Assembly: GCF_003852525.1 (NCBI RefSeq)
Contig: NZ_QAJL01000004.1
Coordinates: 299,510-346,006, forward strand
Length of the DNA: 46,497 nt
Source of the DNA: Pedobacter sp. KBW06
Lineage (GTDB): Bacteria; Bacteroidota; Bacteroidia; Sphingobacteriales; Sphingobacteriaceae
Reading direction: 5' to 3'
Position numbers and translations under genes: made by a program. The notes under the pieces were generated by a model. It saw only the letters and a list, made by a program, of their open reading frames with translations, did no database searches and was not told where the DNA came from. Positions 9,001 to 16,054 of the stretch are shown piece by piece. The first letter of the stretch is position 1. Every line of letters starts with the position of its first letter.

Positions 9001-10902
9001 TAATTTCAAAACAGATTTATACAATCCGCTTACTGCATCGAAAGTTACAGGAACAGCCTCAGTACCGCAGGCCGATACGAATTCCATGCTGTTCATGGTA
9101 AAACCCGGAGGCAATTTAAATGTAAAAGGTGCTCCGCTGTTGTCGTAGAGTCCTGAAATAGGGTCTTTAATGCCAATGACATCACTTGGTCCTGCATTCT
9201 TCACCACTACAGTATAGCTGAGCTGATCGCCCTTTGCCACAATTGTTTTTGAAGGGGTAATACCCGAGACTTCCAAATCCACCTGCTTCACCTCAACACT
9301 GATATTTTTTGTTTCTTCGGCACCCAGAATGAAGGACCAGGTGTCCATCGACTTCTCATTTCCAAAGCTGTTGCTCCCTGTACCACTGTTATTACTTCCA
9401 CCACTGGAGCTATAAGTTCCCCATTTGTGGCCGTTGGCCGTACTGGAAGTTCCACCCGGGTTTAAAGCCTGACTCGCATTGATCGGATTGGATTTTTCTG
9501 CACTCAGTCCCGTCTGACTAACATCAGAATCATCCCAATACACATAATCTGATTCCACACCGACATGATCGGCCTGTAACAGTTGCAAAATGATTCCTTT
9601 GGGATTAATTTCCATATCGATATAAGGGAAATGCACCTCTGCGCCCTGGAGCTGGACCACCAGCTTTGCAGGGACCGAACCGCTCGGCAAGAGGACGTTT
9701 GCCCCATCTTTTCCATTCCAAAAAATCTTATTTGTTCCAATCACCGCATTGCCTTCCATCGTCCTTGTCACAAAGAAGTTCGGGTCTGTGGAAGGCAAAG
9801 GACTGGAAATGGTGATTTTGTATCTTCCGGAAAGGTTCGCATCAAACACAATGTCCCCTCCTTTATTACTGACCTGTCCGTTGGTGCCATCTACACCGAT
9901 GATGCCCAGTTTTTCTACTTTTGGCTCAAGTCTGGTATTTTTCAACCAGGTTTCCTGTCCCGGAACGGACCCTGATGCCAATGCAGGAAGATCTGCTCCC
10001 GGAAGGGTATAAAATATTTTATGTGTAATATCGGATTGTGTATCCTCTACCCTGGGATCCTGAACCAATGTGCCAAGCCCCGTCGACTTATCTAAACTCT
10101 TATAAACAGGTTCTCTTTTATTATCCAAAAAACCCTTATTGTTGACAAAAAAAGTAAAACCTACGCCATTATTTCCATTGTTATCTACTTTATAAACGTA
10201 TCCGTCTTTTGTTAATACATGCATTAATCCATAAAAACCACGAACTTCCGTGAATGTCCCGCTAATATGTAAATTGAGCACATTCGCATATACCCTTCCC
10301 GGCATCCAGGCGGTGTTTGTTGAATTTCTCACGGATACATCCCAGGCGGAAATCAGCTCCACATTGCTGCCCTGTGTCCAGTCGTCATCTGCAAGAACTG
10401 ATGGAACGGCAGGTGTAGCGGTACTATTTTGGTTTCCGGAAGGCAGAAATTCTATTTTCCAGATTCCATCCTGAGTCGCATCTGCAGTATATGCTGTATA
10501 ATAGTTTCCACCTGTTTGCCCGTCATACCTGGGGCCATCATTTTCGGCTGTACGATTGGCAATTCTGCCGATGGCATCATTATCTGAAGTCGTCGATGTC
10601 CCATCTGGTGCTGTTAACCGGATTCGTCCATTCCCAACTCCCTGTGCGCTGGAAGCCGCATAAATCTTTTCTCCTGCTTTCAGGTAGGCATAATGAACCC
10701 CTAAAGATTTAAATGGCCATGATGCCAGGGTACTGCCTGTGCTTCCTGTATAACTGTTGCTGTAAAGGAAGGCCCGGCCACCTGTTCTTTTGCCCTTAGG
10801 ATAAAGGTCCTTTGAGCCGTCTGCATAACTGCTAAAGCTGGCCGCAAATAAAAAGCACATCAGTAATGATGCATAATGAAAAATTTTAGTAGCGTGTTTC
10901 AT
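3031..10902 (-). CDS. giant repeat adhesin with DUF11-type repeats and T9SS type B (CHU_C) sorting domain
   Basis: This is a 2,623-residue secreted surface protein. The frame is open from 11019, but a signal peptide (MKHATKIFHY...SSYADG) begins at the Met at 10902, which I take as the start. Approximate layout: a unique N-terminal region (30-560); a DUF11-like domain with extra cysteines (560-720); a tandem array of Ig-like repeats of 126-127 residues related to DUF11 (about 720-1970; core FTA.KKI.GGL.NNKI.AGSTITY, KNTGST.LT, TDP..PVIPEVE); two DUF7507-like repeats with PTDP.CKDCTVTPT linkers (1970-2230); one more divergent copy; two Big_9/cadherin-like domains (2350-2535; VTYTPNPGFTGTDGF); and a C-terminal gliding-type domain (IPNVITPNGDGKNDEF ... 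WVLIKR). The last is the T9SS type B sorting signal, so the protein should cross the outer membrane by T9SS and be fixed on the surface with help from the adjacent PorP-like protein. The ligand is unknown. Confidence 0.92.
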   Translation of the reverse strand: MKHATKIFHYASLLMCFLFAASFSSYADGSKDLYPKGKRTGGRAFLYSNSYTGSTGSTLASWPFKSLGVHYAYLKAGEKIYAASSAQGVGNGRIRLTAPDGTSTTSDNDAIGRIANRTAENDGPRYDGQTGGNYYTAYTADATQDGIWKIEFLPSGNQNSTATPAVPSVLADDDWTQGSNVELISAWDVSVRNSTNTAWMPGRVYANVLNLHISGTFTEVRGFYGLMHVLTKDGYVYKVDNNGNNGVGFTFFVNNKGFLDNKREPVYKSLDKSTGLGTLVQDPRVEDTQSDITHKIFYTLPGADLPALASGSVPGQETWLKNTRLEPKVEKLGIIGVDGTNGQVSNKGGDIVFDANLSGRYKITISSPLPSTDPNFFVTRTMEGNAVIGTNKIFWNGKDGANVLLPSGSVPAKLVVQLQGAEVHFPYIDMEINPKGIILQLLQADHVGVESDYVYWDDSDVSQTGLSAEKSNPINASQALNPGGTSSTANGHKWGTYSSSGGSNNSGTGSNSFGNEKSMDTWSFILGAEETKNISVEVKQVDLEVSGITPSKTIVAKGDQLSYTVVVKNAGPSDVIGIKDPISGLYDNSGAPFTFKLPPGFTMNSMEFVSACGTEAVPVTFDAVSGLYKSVLKLPSGCEGQYVFKGTVGPAMVAGNMEVWATIMRPNDVTDIDATNPNPNIPPTDPYFECSAYDPLSGLIIPCNNIKKNNTTTLINKITATKEIEGNPVKVKAGDLLTYKIILENTNSTAKTGVTASDALPAGLVGATAISHAGTLTGTTINWTNLTVPANGTLTLSFKTTVGPNSTGITSIKNIASVVDPIDPTTPLTPEVLVPVELISSFTAVKKVTGGLQNNKITAGSEITYSIEVSNTGNTALANLEISDIIPGRMTYVTGTADNAGVLTGSTLKWLVNIPVGGAKTVTFKVKVADDLTGVTAIKNIATITDPAKPLTPSSPEVEVPTDPLRSFTAVKTISAGLQNNKIVAGSTITYNIEVKNTGSTELTGINVSDVIPGNTTYKAGTADNGGILTGNTLNWTINIPFGQTKNLSFQVEVAKDLTGIAAIKNIATVTDPAKPLTPVIPEVEAPTDPLRSFTAVKTISAGLQNNKIVAGSTITYNIEVTNTGSTELTGINVSDVIPGNTTYKTGTADNGGILTGNTLNWTINIPFGQTKNLSFQVEVAKDLTGIAAIKNVATVTDPAKPLTPVIPEVEVPTDPVKSFTATKKITGGLNNNKITAGSTITYSIEVTNTGSTALTNIAVADNLPAHTSYVNGTASPGGSLTGNTLNWLLNLAFGETKTVSFQVKVADDLTGIATIKNVATVTDPTTPGHPPVIPEVEVPTDPVKSFTATKKITGGLNNNKITAGSTITYSIEVTNTGSTALTNIAVADNLPAHTSYVNGTASPGGSLTGNTLNWVLNLAFGETKTVSFQVKVADDLTGIATIKNVATVTDPTTPGHPPVIPEVDVPTDPVKSFTATKKITGGLNNNKITAGSTITYSIEVKNTGSTALTNIAVADNLPAHTSYVNGTASPGGSLTGNTLNWVLNLAFGETKTVSFQVKVADDLTGIATIKNVATVTDPTTPGHPPVIPEVEVPTDPVRSFTATKKISGGLNNNKILAGSTITYSIEVKNTGSTALTNIAIADLIPAHTTYVEGTVDYGGGLTGNTLNWVVDLAFGESKTVSFKVKVADDLTGVATIKNSATVTDPANPLTPVIPEVEAPTDPVKSFTATKKISGGLDNNKIAAGSTITYSIEVKNTGSTALTNVAIADQIPDHTTYVNGTADLGGSLIGNTLNWVVNLAFGQSKTVSFQVKVADNLTGVAAIKNVATVTDPTTPGHPPVIPEVELPTDAKRSFTAVKRVISGLVNGKVPSGAELVYAIDVVNTGGEDLIGLNIADDLPAGTSFVRADQNGSKTGNRVSWTLDVPFGQTKTVLLTLKVADDLTTVETIVNKATVTDPKDPANPKTPEVTVATEQKATISLSKTAIAGDYDKVGKVIGYNLVLKNTGNVAVKDIIITDDNADAGSISPANIASLAPNETVNITAKHTLTQEDLDKGFVSNLAKARGKDPKNKEVYAESKDPSPVPGAPTDPACKDCTVTPTTQKGALSLSKTAATGTHNKVGGLINYNLVLKNTGNVTLKNIIITDNNADAGSISPASIASLGPNETVSITAKHTLTQADLDRGFVSNLAKADGKDPNNKEVHAESKDPSPVPGAPTDPLCKDCTVTPTEQLAGINLVKKITNKGTGEQDAFILNDKIEYTFLIKNTGNTTLNGITLNDPLLGAAAIQIPGSLAPGESVSHKEYYTITAADIAIGKVTNQATVKAKDPKGKDVSAVSGTDAGNNDPTVIPLAKPPVAKDDLAKAEQNKPVKIEVQKNDEPGNSAIIPGSTKIVTQPKNGTLTLNPDGTVTYTPNPGFTGTDGFVYTVTDKNGQISNPATVKIEVTPSKPVAMDDVAETQFNKEIEIPLLHNDKTDGADFEKPTVEIIEQPKNGVLKKNPDGTVVYVPNSGFTGKDSFTYKVKDANGNWTNIATANITIKGFFIPNVITPNGDGKNDEFVIVGLEEFNNAELTIFNRWGNEVYHNGNYRNTWTGEGLNEGTYYYLIRLKKEGKVEVYKGWVLIKR
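5340..8390 (-). repeat. tandem in-frame 378/381-bp repeats inside the adhesin gene
   Basis: About eight complete units lie head to tail. Recurring anchor positions (the codons for the start of each unit) fall near 5703, 6082, 6465, 6846, 7227, 7605, 7983 and 8361, so the spacing is 378 or 381 bp, that is 126 or 127 codons. The three central units (about 6110-7255) are nearly identical in protein, differing at about one to three residues per unit (for example L/V before LNLAF, T/K before NTGST). The flanking units are progressively more divergent, the pattern expected for recent internal duplication or ongoing gene conversion in the middle of the array. The 3-residue length difference comes from DPAKPLTP versus DPTTPGHPP at the repeat end. 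Confidence 0.95.
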
Positions 10903-11145
10903 GCGATAATTTTTGTTCCTGTTCTGCGTTGTATCAGAATGGGCGCAAATATGTATGAAACAATGGCTTAGGATGTGCCAGAAAACCGGGAAGCACGACA
11001 TCCCGTTTAACTGGTACACCTAAAAAGAGATTTTACCCTTCCCTTTTTTGTCTTTAAGAGATAAAATTTTTGACCGCTGCGGGTGCTAAATAATTGGCTG
11101 AGGGATGTTTGGGAATTGGGAATATACGACAGCTGCGCGTAGCGA

Positions 11146-11814
11146 TTATGCCTGCGTTTTTTTTAAAATCCGGGCTGCCTGGTAGCGAAACGCAAAAATC
11201 ATAACCGTAAACATGGCAAAATAAATGATCATTCTCGGTAATAACCAACTGACCTTTCTTTTGGAAAGGTTGCTCGCATAGCTAAGTGTGATGAACATTA
11301 CCGCAACCATAAAAACGAGAACAAGTACTGTAATCAGCATCTTCTTACCTTCCTGTGTGCGTTCTTTTTCATCTCCTCCATTGTAAAATAAGAGTAGTCC
11401 GGTATAACTAATCATTGAAATTTCAACACAAATATATAGCACCCTTATGATCAATAAATAATAGGCATCCCGAAAGGAGGAAGACCACAAAATCATCAGG
11501 TAAAACCCTATACCGACGATAACAGGCATCAGGTGAAGAAATAGCCTGTTTCTGTCTGGCAATTTTCCGGAAAGGGCATAAAATGAGAAATAGCATAGCG
11601 GGCCATAGAGCAGTCCAAATGGTGCTGCGGCATCTATATACCTTTGCAAGGGGAAAAACAGCTCACATATCAGTACGAAAATGCCATGAAAGAGGATCAC
11701 TGCGATCCCAACATTCACCATCTTATCAAAAGCATTTGCTTTTCCTGCATGAAAGCTCAGGTACATCGTGATTAACGACAAAACAATGATGCAGGAGGTA
11801 ATAAATTCTATCAT
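11146..11814 (-). CDS. multi-pass membrane protein, HTH-less paralogue of the neighbouring AraC-type regulators
   Basis: This 222-residue protein has about seven hydrophobic segments. It aligns by eye with the N-terminal membrane half of the gene immediately upstream: shared SCI.ILS..T.YL near the N-terminus, FGLLYGP.CYF versus FAFLYGPVLYF, SGK, HL.P and GI.FY. It ends at the point (IFAFRYQAARILKK) where the neighbour passes from its last membrane segment into the cytoplasmic linker and AraC DNA-binding domain. I see no remnant of a helix-turn-helix downstream. The start lies 11 nt after the stop of the upstream gene, so it is probably co-transcribed. It could be a stand-alone sensor or partner subunit, or a truncated copy; the function is unknown. 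Confidence 0.75.
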   Translation of the reverse strand: MIEFITSCIIVLSLITMYLSFHAGKANAFDKMVNVGIAVILFHGIFVLICELFFPLQRYIDAAAPFGLLYGPLCYFSFYALSGKLPDRNRLFLHLMPVIVGIGFYLMILWSSSFRDAYYLLIIRVLYICVEISMISYTGLLLFYNGGDEKERTQEGKKMLITVLVLVFMVAVMFITLSYASNLSKRKVSWLLPRMIIYFAMFTVMIFAFRYQAARILKKTQA

Positions 11815-11825
11815 CCGGGTTTACA

Positions 11826-12896
11826 CTAGAGGTTACGGTATTCGGAGGGGGTACAACCCAACTGTTTTTTAAAATACCTGTTAAAGGAAGTTTTAGAATT
11901 GAACCCGCTTTTATAGGCAAGTTCTTCCAGCGTCAGGTCTACTACGGATTGATTGATGAGTTTACAGGCGTAGTCAATCCTAAAGCGATTGACATAATGG
12001 TAAAAATTTTCGCCAAGCCTTAGACTCAACAGCTGAGTGAGGTGATGTTTAGGAATTTTAAGCTCTTTGGCAAGGGTTTGCAAGGACAACTCCGGGTCTA
12101 AAAAAACCATTTGCTGGATCATGAGGGCATATAGATTTTGTTCATAGCGATCCAAAAGCGTTTCAGAAAGCATACTTTTTTGATAACGTTTAACCTCTCC
12201 TTCTTTAGGCTCCATCTCTGGGTCATCTTTGTCTGCCCCTATTGACATGAAGCCATTGATGGTATAACGAAAAACGAGGAGCACTGAGGTCAATAAAATA
12301 AGGTAAAGGAATCCGCTCACCGGCGAAGCATCCCCACTATTTCCATTATTTCCATGAACGATGTTGCTATAAGCGAAAATAACATAAATCACGGAGCCGA
12401 TGAGCGTTAGAAAACCCAACCTCTGAATCAGTTTCCATTGTGCATGATACACTTCTTTGTTTTTCTGATGACTAAAAAAGAGAATATACAGTGCATAAAA
12501 AAGCAATGTCAGGGTTTTTAGCGTGTGGTGAGTGTGCCTTAGCCAGGAGGCATCGAGCCATACCGGATAGAGGCACCGAAGTATATAAAAAACAATCCCC
12601 AACAGGAAAGGAGTCAAATGAGCCATTATTTTCCGGGGACTGAGTATCTTACCGGATACTGCTTGTGCCGCAAAGTACAAGACCGGACCATAAAGAAAGG
12701 CAAAGGGTAAATAGAGTAAAAAGTCCCTCTCTAAGGAAAGCTGTTCAGCAGCAAAGAAGTAAATAACGTTGAAAAGGATACTTACCACATGGAGGTTCAT
12801 GATTTGCTGAAAAAGACCATGGCTATTTCTTTTATAGCCGAGATATAACGTCACAAACGTTAAAATGAGAATGCAGCTGAGAACGTATTTTACCAT
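11826..12896 (-). CDS. AraC-family transcriptional regulator with N-terminal membrane sensor domain
   Basis: This 356-residue protein has about seven transmembrane segments in residues 1-215 (including the family motif FAFLYGPVLYF), a charged linker (DKDDPEMEPKEGE), and a C-terminal AraC-type double helix-turn-helix (about 250-356). The HTH signatures are LSLQTLAKELKIPKHHLTQLL, LTLEELAYKSGFNSKTSFNR and the closing CTPSEYRN. Membrane-embedded AraC regulators of this form are common in Bacteroidota and are thought to pass an extracytoplasmic or membrane signal directly to DNA. I chose the Met at 12896 (MVKYVLSC) because it begins the first membrane segment; the frame extends to 12950 without added domain sequence. 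The gene is followed after 11 nt by its HTH-less paralogue. Targets are unknown; the SusC/D locus is a reasonable guess by proximity only. Confidence 0.87.
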   Translation of the reverse strand: MVKYVLSCILILTFVTLYLGYKRNSHGLFQQIMNLHVVSILFNVIYFFAAEQLSLERDFLLYLPFAFLYGPVLYFAAQAVSGKILSPRKIMAHLTPFLLGIVFYILRCLYPVWLDASWLRHTHHTLKTLTLLFYALYILFFSHQKNKEVYHAQWKLIQRLGFLTLIGSVIYVIFAYSNIVHGNNGNSGDASPVSGFLYLILLTSVLLVFRYTINGFMSIGADKDDPEMEPKEGEVKRYQKSMLSETLLDRYEQNLYALMIQQMVFLDPELSLQTLAKELKIPKHHLTQLLSLRLGENFYHYVNRFRIDYACKLINQSVVDLTLEELAYKSGFNSKTSFNRYFKKQLGCTPSEYRNL

Positions 12897-13112
12897 TTTT
12901 ATATTGTAACGCGTATCAAAAAAACATCCAAAATCACCATTAGGAGACATCTTTTCAGAAAGTCTGCCTTTATCTTAACCCTCAATTAAGCTGCAGCTCC
13001 GGGAAGGTGTGATTATCCGGCTCCATACGATTGCCGGAAGATCAGAAGTATTGGCTGGTGGCCTGGGACATTCGGCACCCCACGTAGGAAAAACGCCCCT
13101 TTTGGGAAAAAA

Positions 13113-14186
13113 TCAACTCAGTAATCCAGTATTTTTCAGGTCGCGATAATCAGAAGGTGTAAAACCTGTTTTCTCCTTAAAATATCTGTTGAATGAGGTT
13201 TTCGAATTAAATCCACATTCATAGGCTAATGACTCTATCGTAAACTGAGCTCCTGCCTCCTCCAGAAGTGCCAGTGCATGTGCGATCCGATAGTCGGCAA
13301 TCATCTGATAAAAGCTCTTTCCCAGGTAGACATTGAGCAATTGAGAGAAATGATGCTTCGGAATCTCGGTTTCCTTTGCCAACAACTCTAAAGACAGTGC
13401 CGGTTTAAGGTAGATCTTTGATGTTTCCAGGTGATTGTACAGCTTATATTCGTATGCTTTTAACGTTTCTTCTTCCAGGCTTGACCTGGAGTAACGTGAA
13501 GGCAGCAGGCTTTGGTGATAAGGCGCTGCAGCGGTCTTTTGTAATAAGAGACAGCGGAGCAGAAGTCCGACCACGAGCAATTGGGTTCCATACAACAAAG
13601 CCAAAGGACTAAATGCGAATTCAAGTTTTATCCACCAGGCATCCATCGCCAGCAAAGCGACAATGAAAGCCCAGACCCCCTCAATTACCACCAGCTGGCT
13701 GATCAAACGGTCTCTTTCAGGAGTTACTGCGGGCTCTATCCGCATTTTATACCAGGTAAAAAAAGCATAAAAAACTAAAGAAAGGGATAAGCTGAGGTGA
13801 TGAAAAGAATTGATCATCAACCTTCGGCTGTTCCATTCTCCATCGTCTTGCGGAAGGCCATAAGTTAAGCTTGTATAACACAGGGTTAAGGAGAGGAAAG
13901 GGATACAATGGAGCAGGACCATCTTCGCAGTGATCTGCTTTTCTACGGCCGCTAAATACAGAAAATACAATAATGGTCCATATAGCAAGGCCATAGGACT
14001 GGCAATTTCGTGGATCAGCCAGTTGCTGATGAAATACAAATGAGTCAATTTATAAATGACGTGCAGAATGGAAAGTCCAAGAATAAGCCGGATGCACCTG
14101 TTAAAATTGTTTCCAGGTTTGCTGATCCGGAGCACAGCAGCAATTATTAGAATATGAAAACCTATAATTAAAAGTATAAATTTCAT
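13113..14186 (-). CDS. AraC-family transcriptional regulator with N-terminal membrane sensor domain
   Basis: This 357-residue paralogue of the preceding regulator has multi-pass membrane segments in residues 1-205 (motif ALLYGPLLYFLYLAA) and a C-terminal AraC domain (about 250-357) with LSLELLAKETEIPKHHFSQLL, FTIESLAYECGFNSKTSFNR and FTPSDYRDL. The start at 14186 (MKFILLIIGF) is preferred over the longest frame (14228) because it opens the first membrane helix. It is the gene immediately downstream of the SusD terminator and has its own upstream region with a TAAATTTG -7-like element (14216-14223, minus strand) but no good -33 element. A pair of 26-bp direct repeats just upstream suggests regulated, perhaps autoregulated, transcription. 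The 217 bp separating it from the next regulator hold no recognisable gene. Confidence 0.87.
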   Translation of the reverse strand: MKFILLIIGFHILIIAAVLRISKPGNNFNRCIRLILGLSILHVIYKLTHLYFISNWLIHEIASPMALLYGPLLYFLYLAAVEKQITAKMVLLHCIPFLSLTLCYTSLTYGLPQDDGEWNSRRLMINSFHHLSLSLSLVFYAFFTWYKMRIEPAVTPERDRLISQLVVIEGVWAFIVALLAMDAWWIKLEFAFSPLALLYGTQLLVVGLLLRCLLLQKTAAAPYHQSLLPSRYSRSSLEEETLKAYEYKLYNHLETSKIYLKPALSLELLAKETEIPKHHFSQLLNVYLGKSFYQMIADYRIAHALALLEEAGAQFTIESLAYECGFNSKTSFNRYFKEKTGFTPSDYRDLKNTGLLS

Positions 14187-14243
14187 TATTTCGAGCGTAA
14201 CGTCTAATTTAAGCGCAAATTTAAACAATAATATTCATTGAGT

Positions 14244-14295
14244 TACCCGTATTTCCCGCAAAGAAAAGATACCCGTATTTCCTGCAAAAAAAAGA
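14244..14295. promoter_or_regulatory. two 26-bp direct repeats, candidate operator
   Basis: The units 14244-14269 and 14270-14295 abut exactly and match at 24 of 26 positions (core TACCCGTATTTCC, then a purine-rich tail). They lie 58-109 bp upstream of the chosen start of the membrane AraC-type regulator, just beyond its -7-like element. AraC-family proteins usually bind directly repeated half-sites, so an autoregulatory operator is plausible; this is inference. Confidence 0.45.
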
Positions 14296-14315
14296 GAAAT
14301 CAGGAATATAATATA

Positions 14316-14353
14316 GAGAAGGCCCCTGTGAATTAACTCACAGGGGCCTTCTC
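14316..14353. terminator. strong hairpin terminator after susD
   Basis: A perfect 16-bp stem (GAGAAGGCCCCTGTGA at 14316-14331 with its complement at 14338-14353) encloses the 6-nt loop ATTAAC. It lies 21 bp beyond the SusD stop codon on the minus strand. The exit side is AT-rich rather than a pure T-run. It separates the SusC/D operon from the AraC-type regulator downstream. Confidence 0.8.
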
Positions 14354-14374
14354 GGATATTTTACCGGATAACAA

Positions 14375-16042
14375 CTATTTGCTGTATCCAGGTGTTTGTG
14401 TCAGCACCCCTTTTGATAAGTCAATCTGACTTTGAGGAACCGGCATCAGGTACAGCTTATCTGTCCATACCCTTTCCTGAACCTGTTGATTGGCAACATT
14501 TTTAATGGTTTTCATTACCTCAGGTGCAATTTTCCACCTGCGAATGTCCATATATCGCTGTCCTTCCAACGCAAGCTCCACTCTGCGTTCGCTTCTGATC
14601 ACGGCTCTCAGCGCCGCTTGTGAAGCATATTTGGAGCGGTCTATAACCGGCATTCCCGCACGTGTTCTGATCTTATCCAATGCATCGTATATTGTTGCGT
14701 CTGGTCCTGTCAGCTCGTTTTTTGCTTCAGCATAACTCAGCAGGACTTCTGCATATCTGATCAGAATTACATTGGCATGGTTTCCGATCTGGCCTTCGTA
14801 GGCAATCGGGTCTACCAGTTTACGGAAATTATAGCCTGTTTTTGACATGTTATTTCCTTGTTTCCAGGTAAAGGTAAATGTAGTTTTGCTCATGGCATTC
14901 CAGGGTGCACCATCAAATAAGATACTTGCATAAAAACGAGGGTCCCTGTTTTTATATTCATTGGCAAATGCCACTTTATCTGAAGCGTACCAGGCTGCCC
15001 GCTGCGCAGGATCTACAGGTATAACAGCTTCACCGGTTTTGTAATTGCCATAACTATCCACCATCGACTGTGTTGGTGTAACTGAGCTCCAGCCTCCCAG
15101 CGTTGCCGGAGGTAAATAGGTATTGAAAGAATTTTCATCCTTTTGCATGATTTGCTCACGGTTAAGGATCACCTCTTTATTTCCTTCATTCACCTGACGG
15201 AAAAGGCGCTCATAGCTTCTTAATCCCTTACGGAATTTCTCCTGATCTGTGGCATCAGCAAAGTCTACCCATTTGCTGTAATCGTCCTTAGCATCCGAAG
15301 GTTCTTCAGCAGTAGTGGTAAACAGGTCGTAACCCATTGTCATGACTTCAGCAGCAGCATCAGCCGCAGGCTTCCAGTCCCCTTCATATAGATGGGCACG
15401 CATTTTCAATGCCAGTACTGCACCCTTGGTAATTCTGCCCTTTTCGTTGGGTCTTCCTCCCGCATATGTTGCAGGTAGGATTTTAGCTACGGCATCCAGT
15501 TCCTGCAGGACAAAAGCAAGCACCTCTTTTTTAGGTGTTCTCGGTACATTTTCTTCTCCGATAGCCAATGTTTTAGTGATTAAAGGCACATCCCCAAACA
15601 AGCTCATTAGCCTGAAATAAGAGAAGGCACGTAGAAAACGTACTTCTGCCTCATACCTTGTCAGCAGCTCAGGAGCGATCACTTTTACCTTGTTTGCGTT
15701 TTCAAGGAAATAATTTGCACGGCGGATGTCAATATAATACCAGCCTGCATCTTCAGTTGAGGAGATTGTTCCTGCAGAAGTACTGCTTGCTGGTCCCTCC
15801 CATGCATTCTGAACATGGGCATTATCAGTTGAACCATCGTCGTAGACCATGTTATCACCCGGAAGCTTGGCATAGACTCCCATAACGGTTTCATAAACGT
15901 CCTTTTCAGTTTTCCAGAAAGTGACTTCAGAAACCTGATCCAATGGCGGGCGTTCCAGAAAATCTTTTTGACAGGCGGATAAAGACGTAAAAGTCAGTGC
16001 CGCTGTAAGTATATATATTGATGATCTTTTATTCATATTCAT
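14375..16042 (-). CDS. SusD/RagB family nutrient-binding outer-membrane lipoprotein
   Basis: This 555-residue surface lipoprotein caps the adjacent SusC transporter and binds its substrate, usually a glycan or peptide. A lipoprotein signal is visible (TSLSAC, lipidated Cys at about residue 24), followed by the SusD N-terminal pattern FLERPPLDQVSE.TFW, the TPR-like helical core (RANYFLENANKV, AEVRFLRAFSYFRL, FGDVPLI), and the typical C-terminus (VILIRYAEVLLSYAEAKNEL, IRTRAGMP, IRSERRVELALEGQRYMDIRRW, LMPVPQSQIDL). The start is 12 nt after the SusC stop codon, so it belongs to the same operon. MNMNKRS offers two close starts. The substrate cannot be read from this sequence; the nearby GH20 and GH125 genes hint at N-glycan or mannan fragments. 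Confidence 0.96.
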   Translation of the reverse strand: MNMNKRSSIYILTAALTFTSLSACQKDFLERPPLDQVSEVTFWKTEKDVYETVMGVYAKLPGDNMVYDDGSTDNAHVQNAWEGPASSTSAGTISSTEDAGWYYIDIRRANYFLENANKVKVIAPELLTRYEAEVRFLRAFSYFRLMSLFGDVPLITKTLAIGEENVPRTPKKEVLAFVLQELDAVAKILPATYAGGRPNEKGRITKGAVLALKMRAHLYEGDWKPAADAAAEVMTMGYDLFTTTAEEPSDAKDDYSKWVDFADATDQEKFRKGLRSYERLFRQVNEGNKEVILNREQIMQKDENSFNTYLPPATLGGWSSVTPTQSMVDSYGNYKTGEAVIPVDPAQRAAWYASDKVAFANEYKNRDPRFYASILFDGAPWNAMSKTTFTFTWKQGNNMSKTGYNFRKLVDPIAYEGQIGNHANVILIRYAEVLLSYAEAKNELTGPDATIYDALDKIRTRAGMPVIDRSKYASQAALRAVIRSERRVELALEGQRYMDIRRWKIAPEVMKTIKNVANQQVQERVWTDKLYLMPVPQSQIDLSKGVLTQTPGYSK

Positions 16043-16054
16043 AATTTCAATTCA

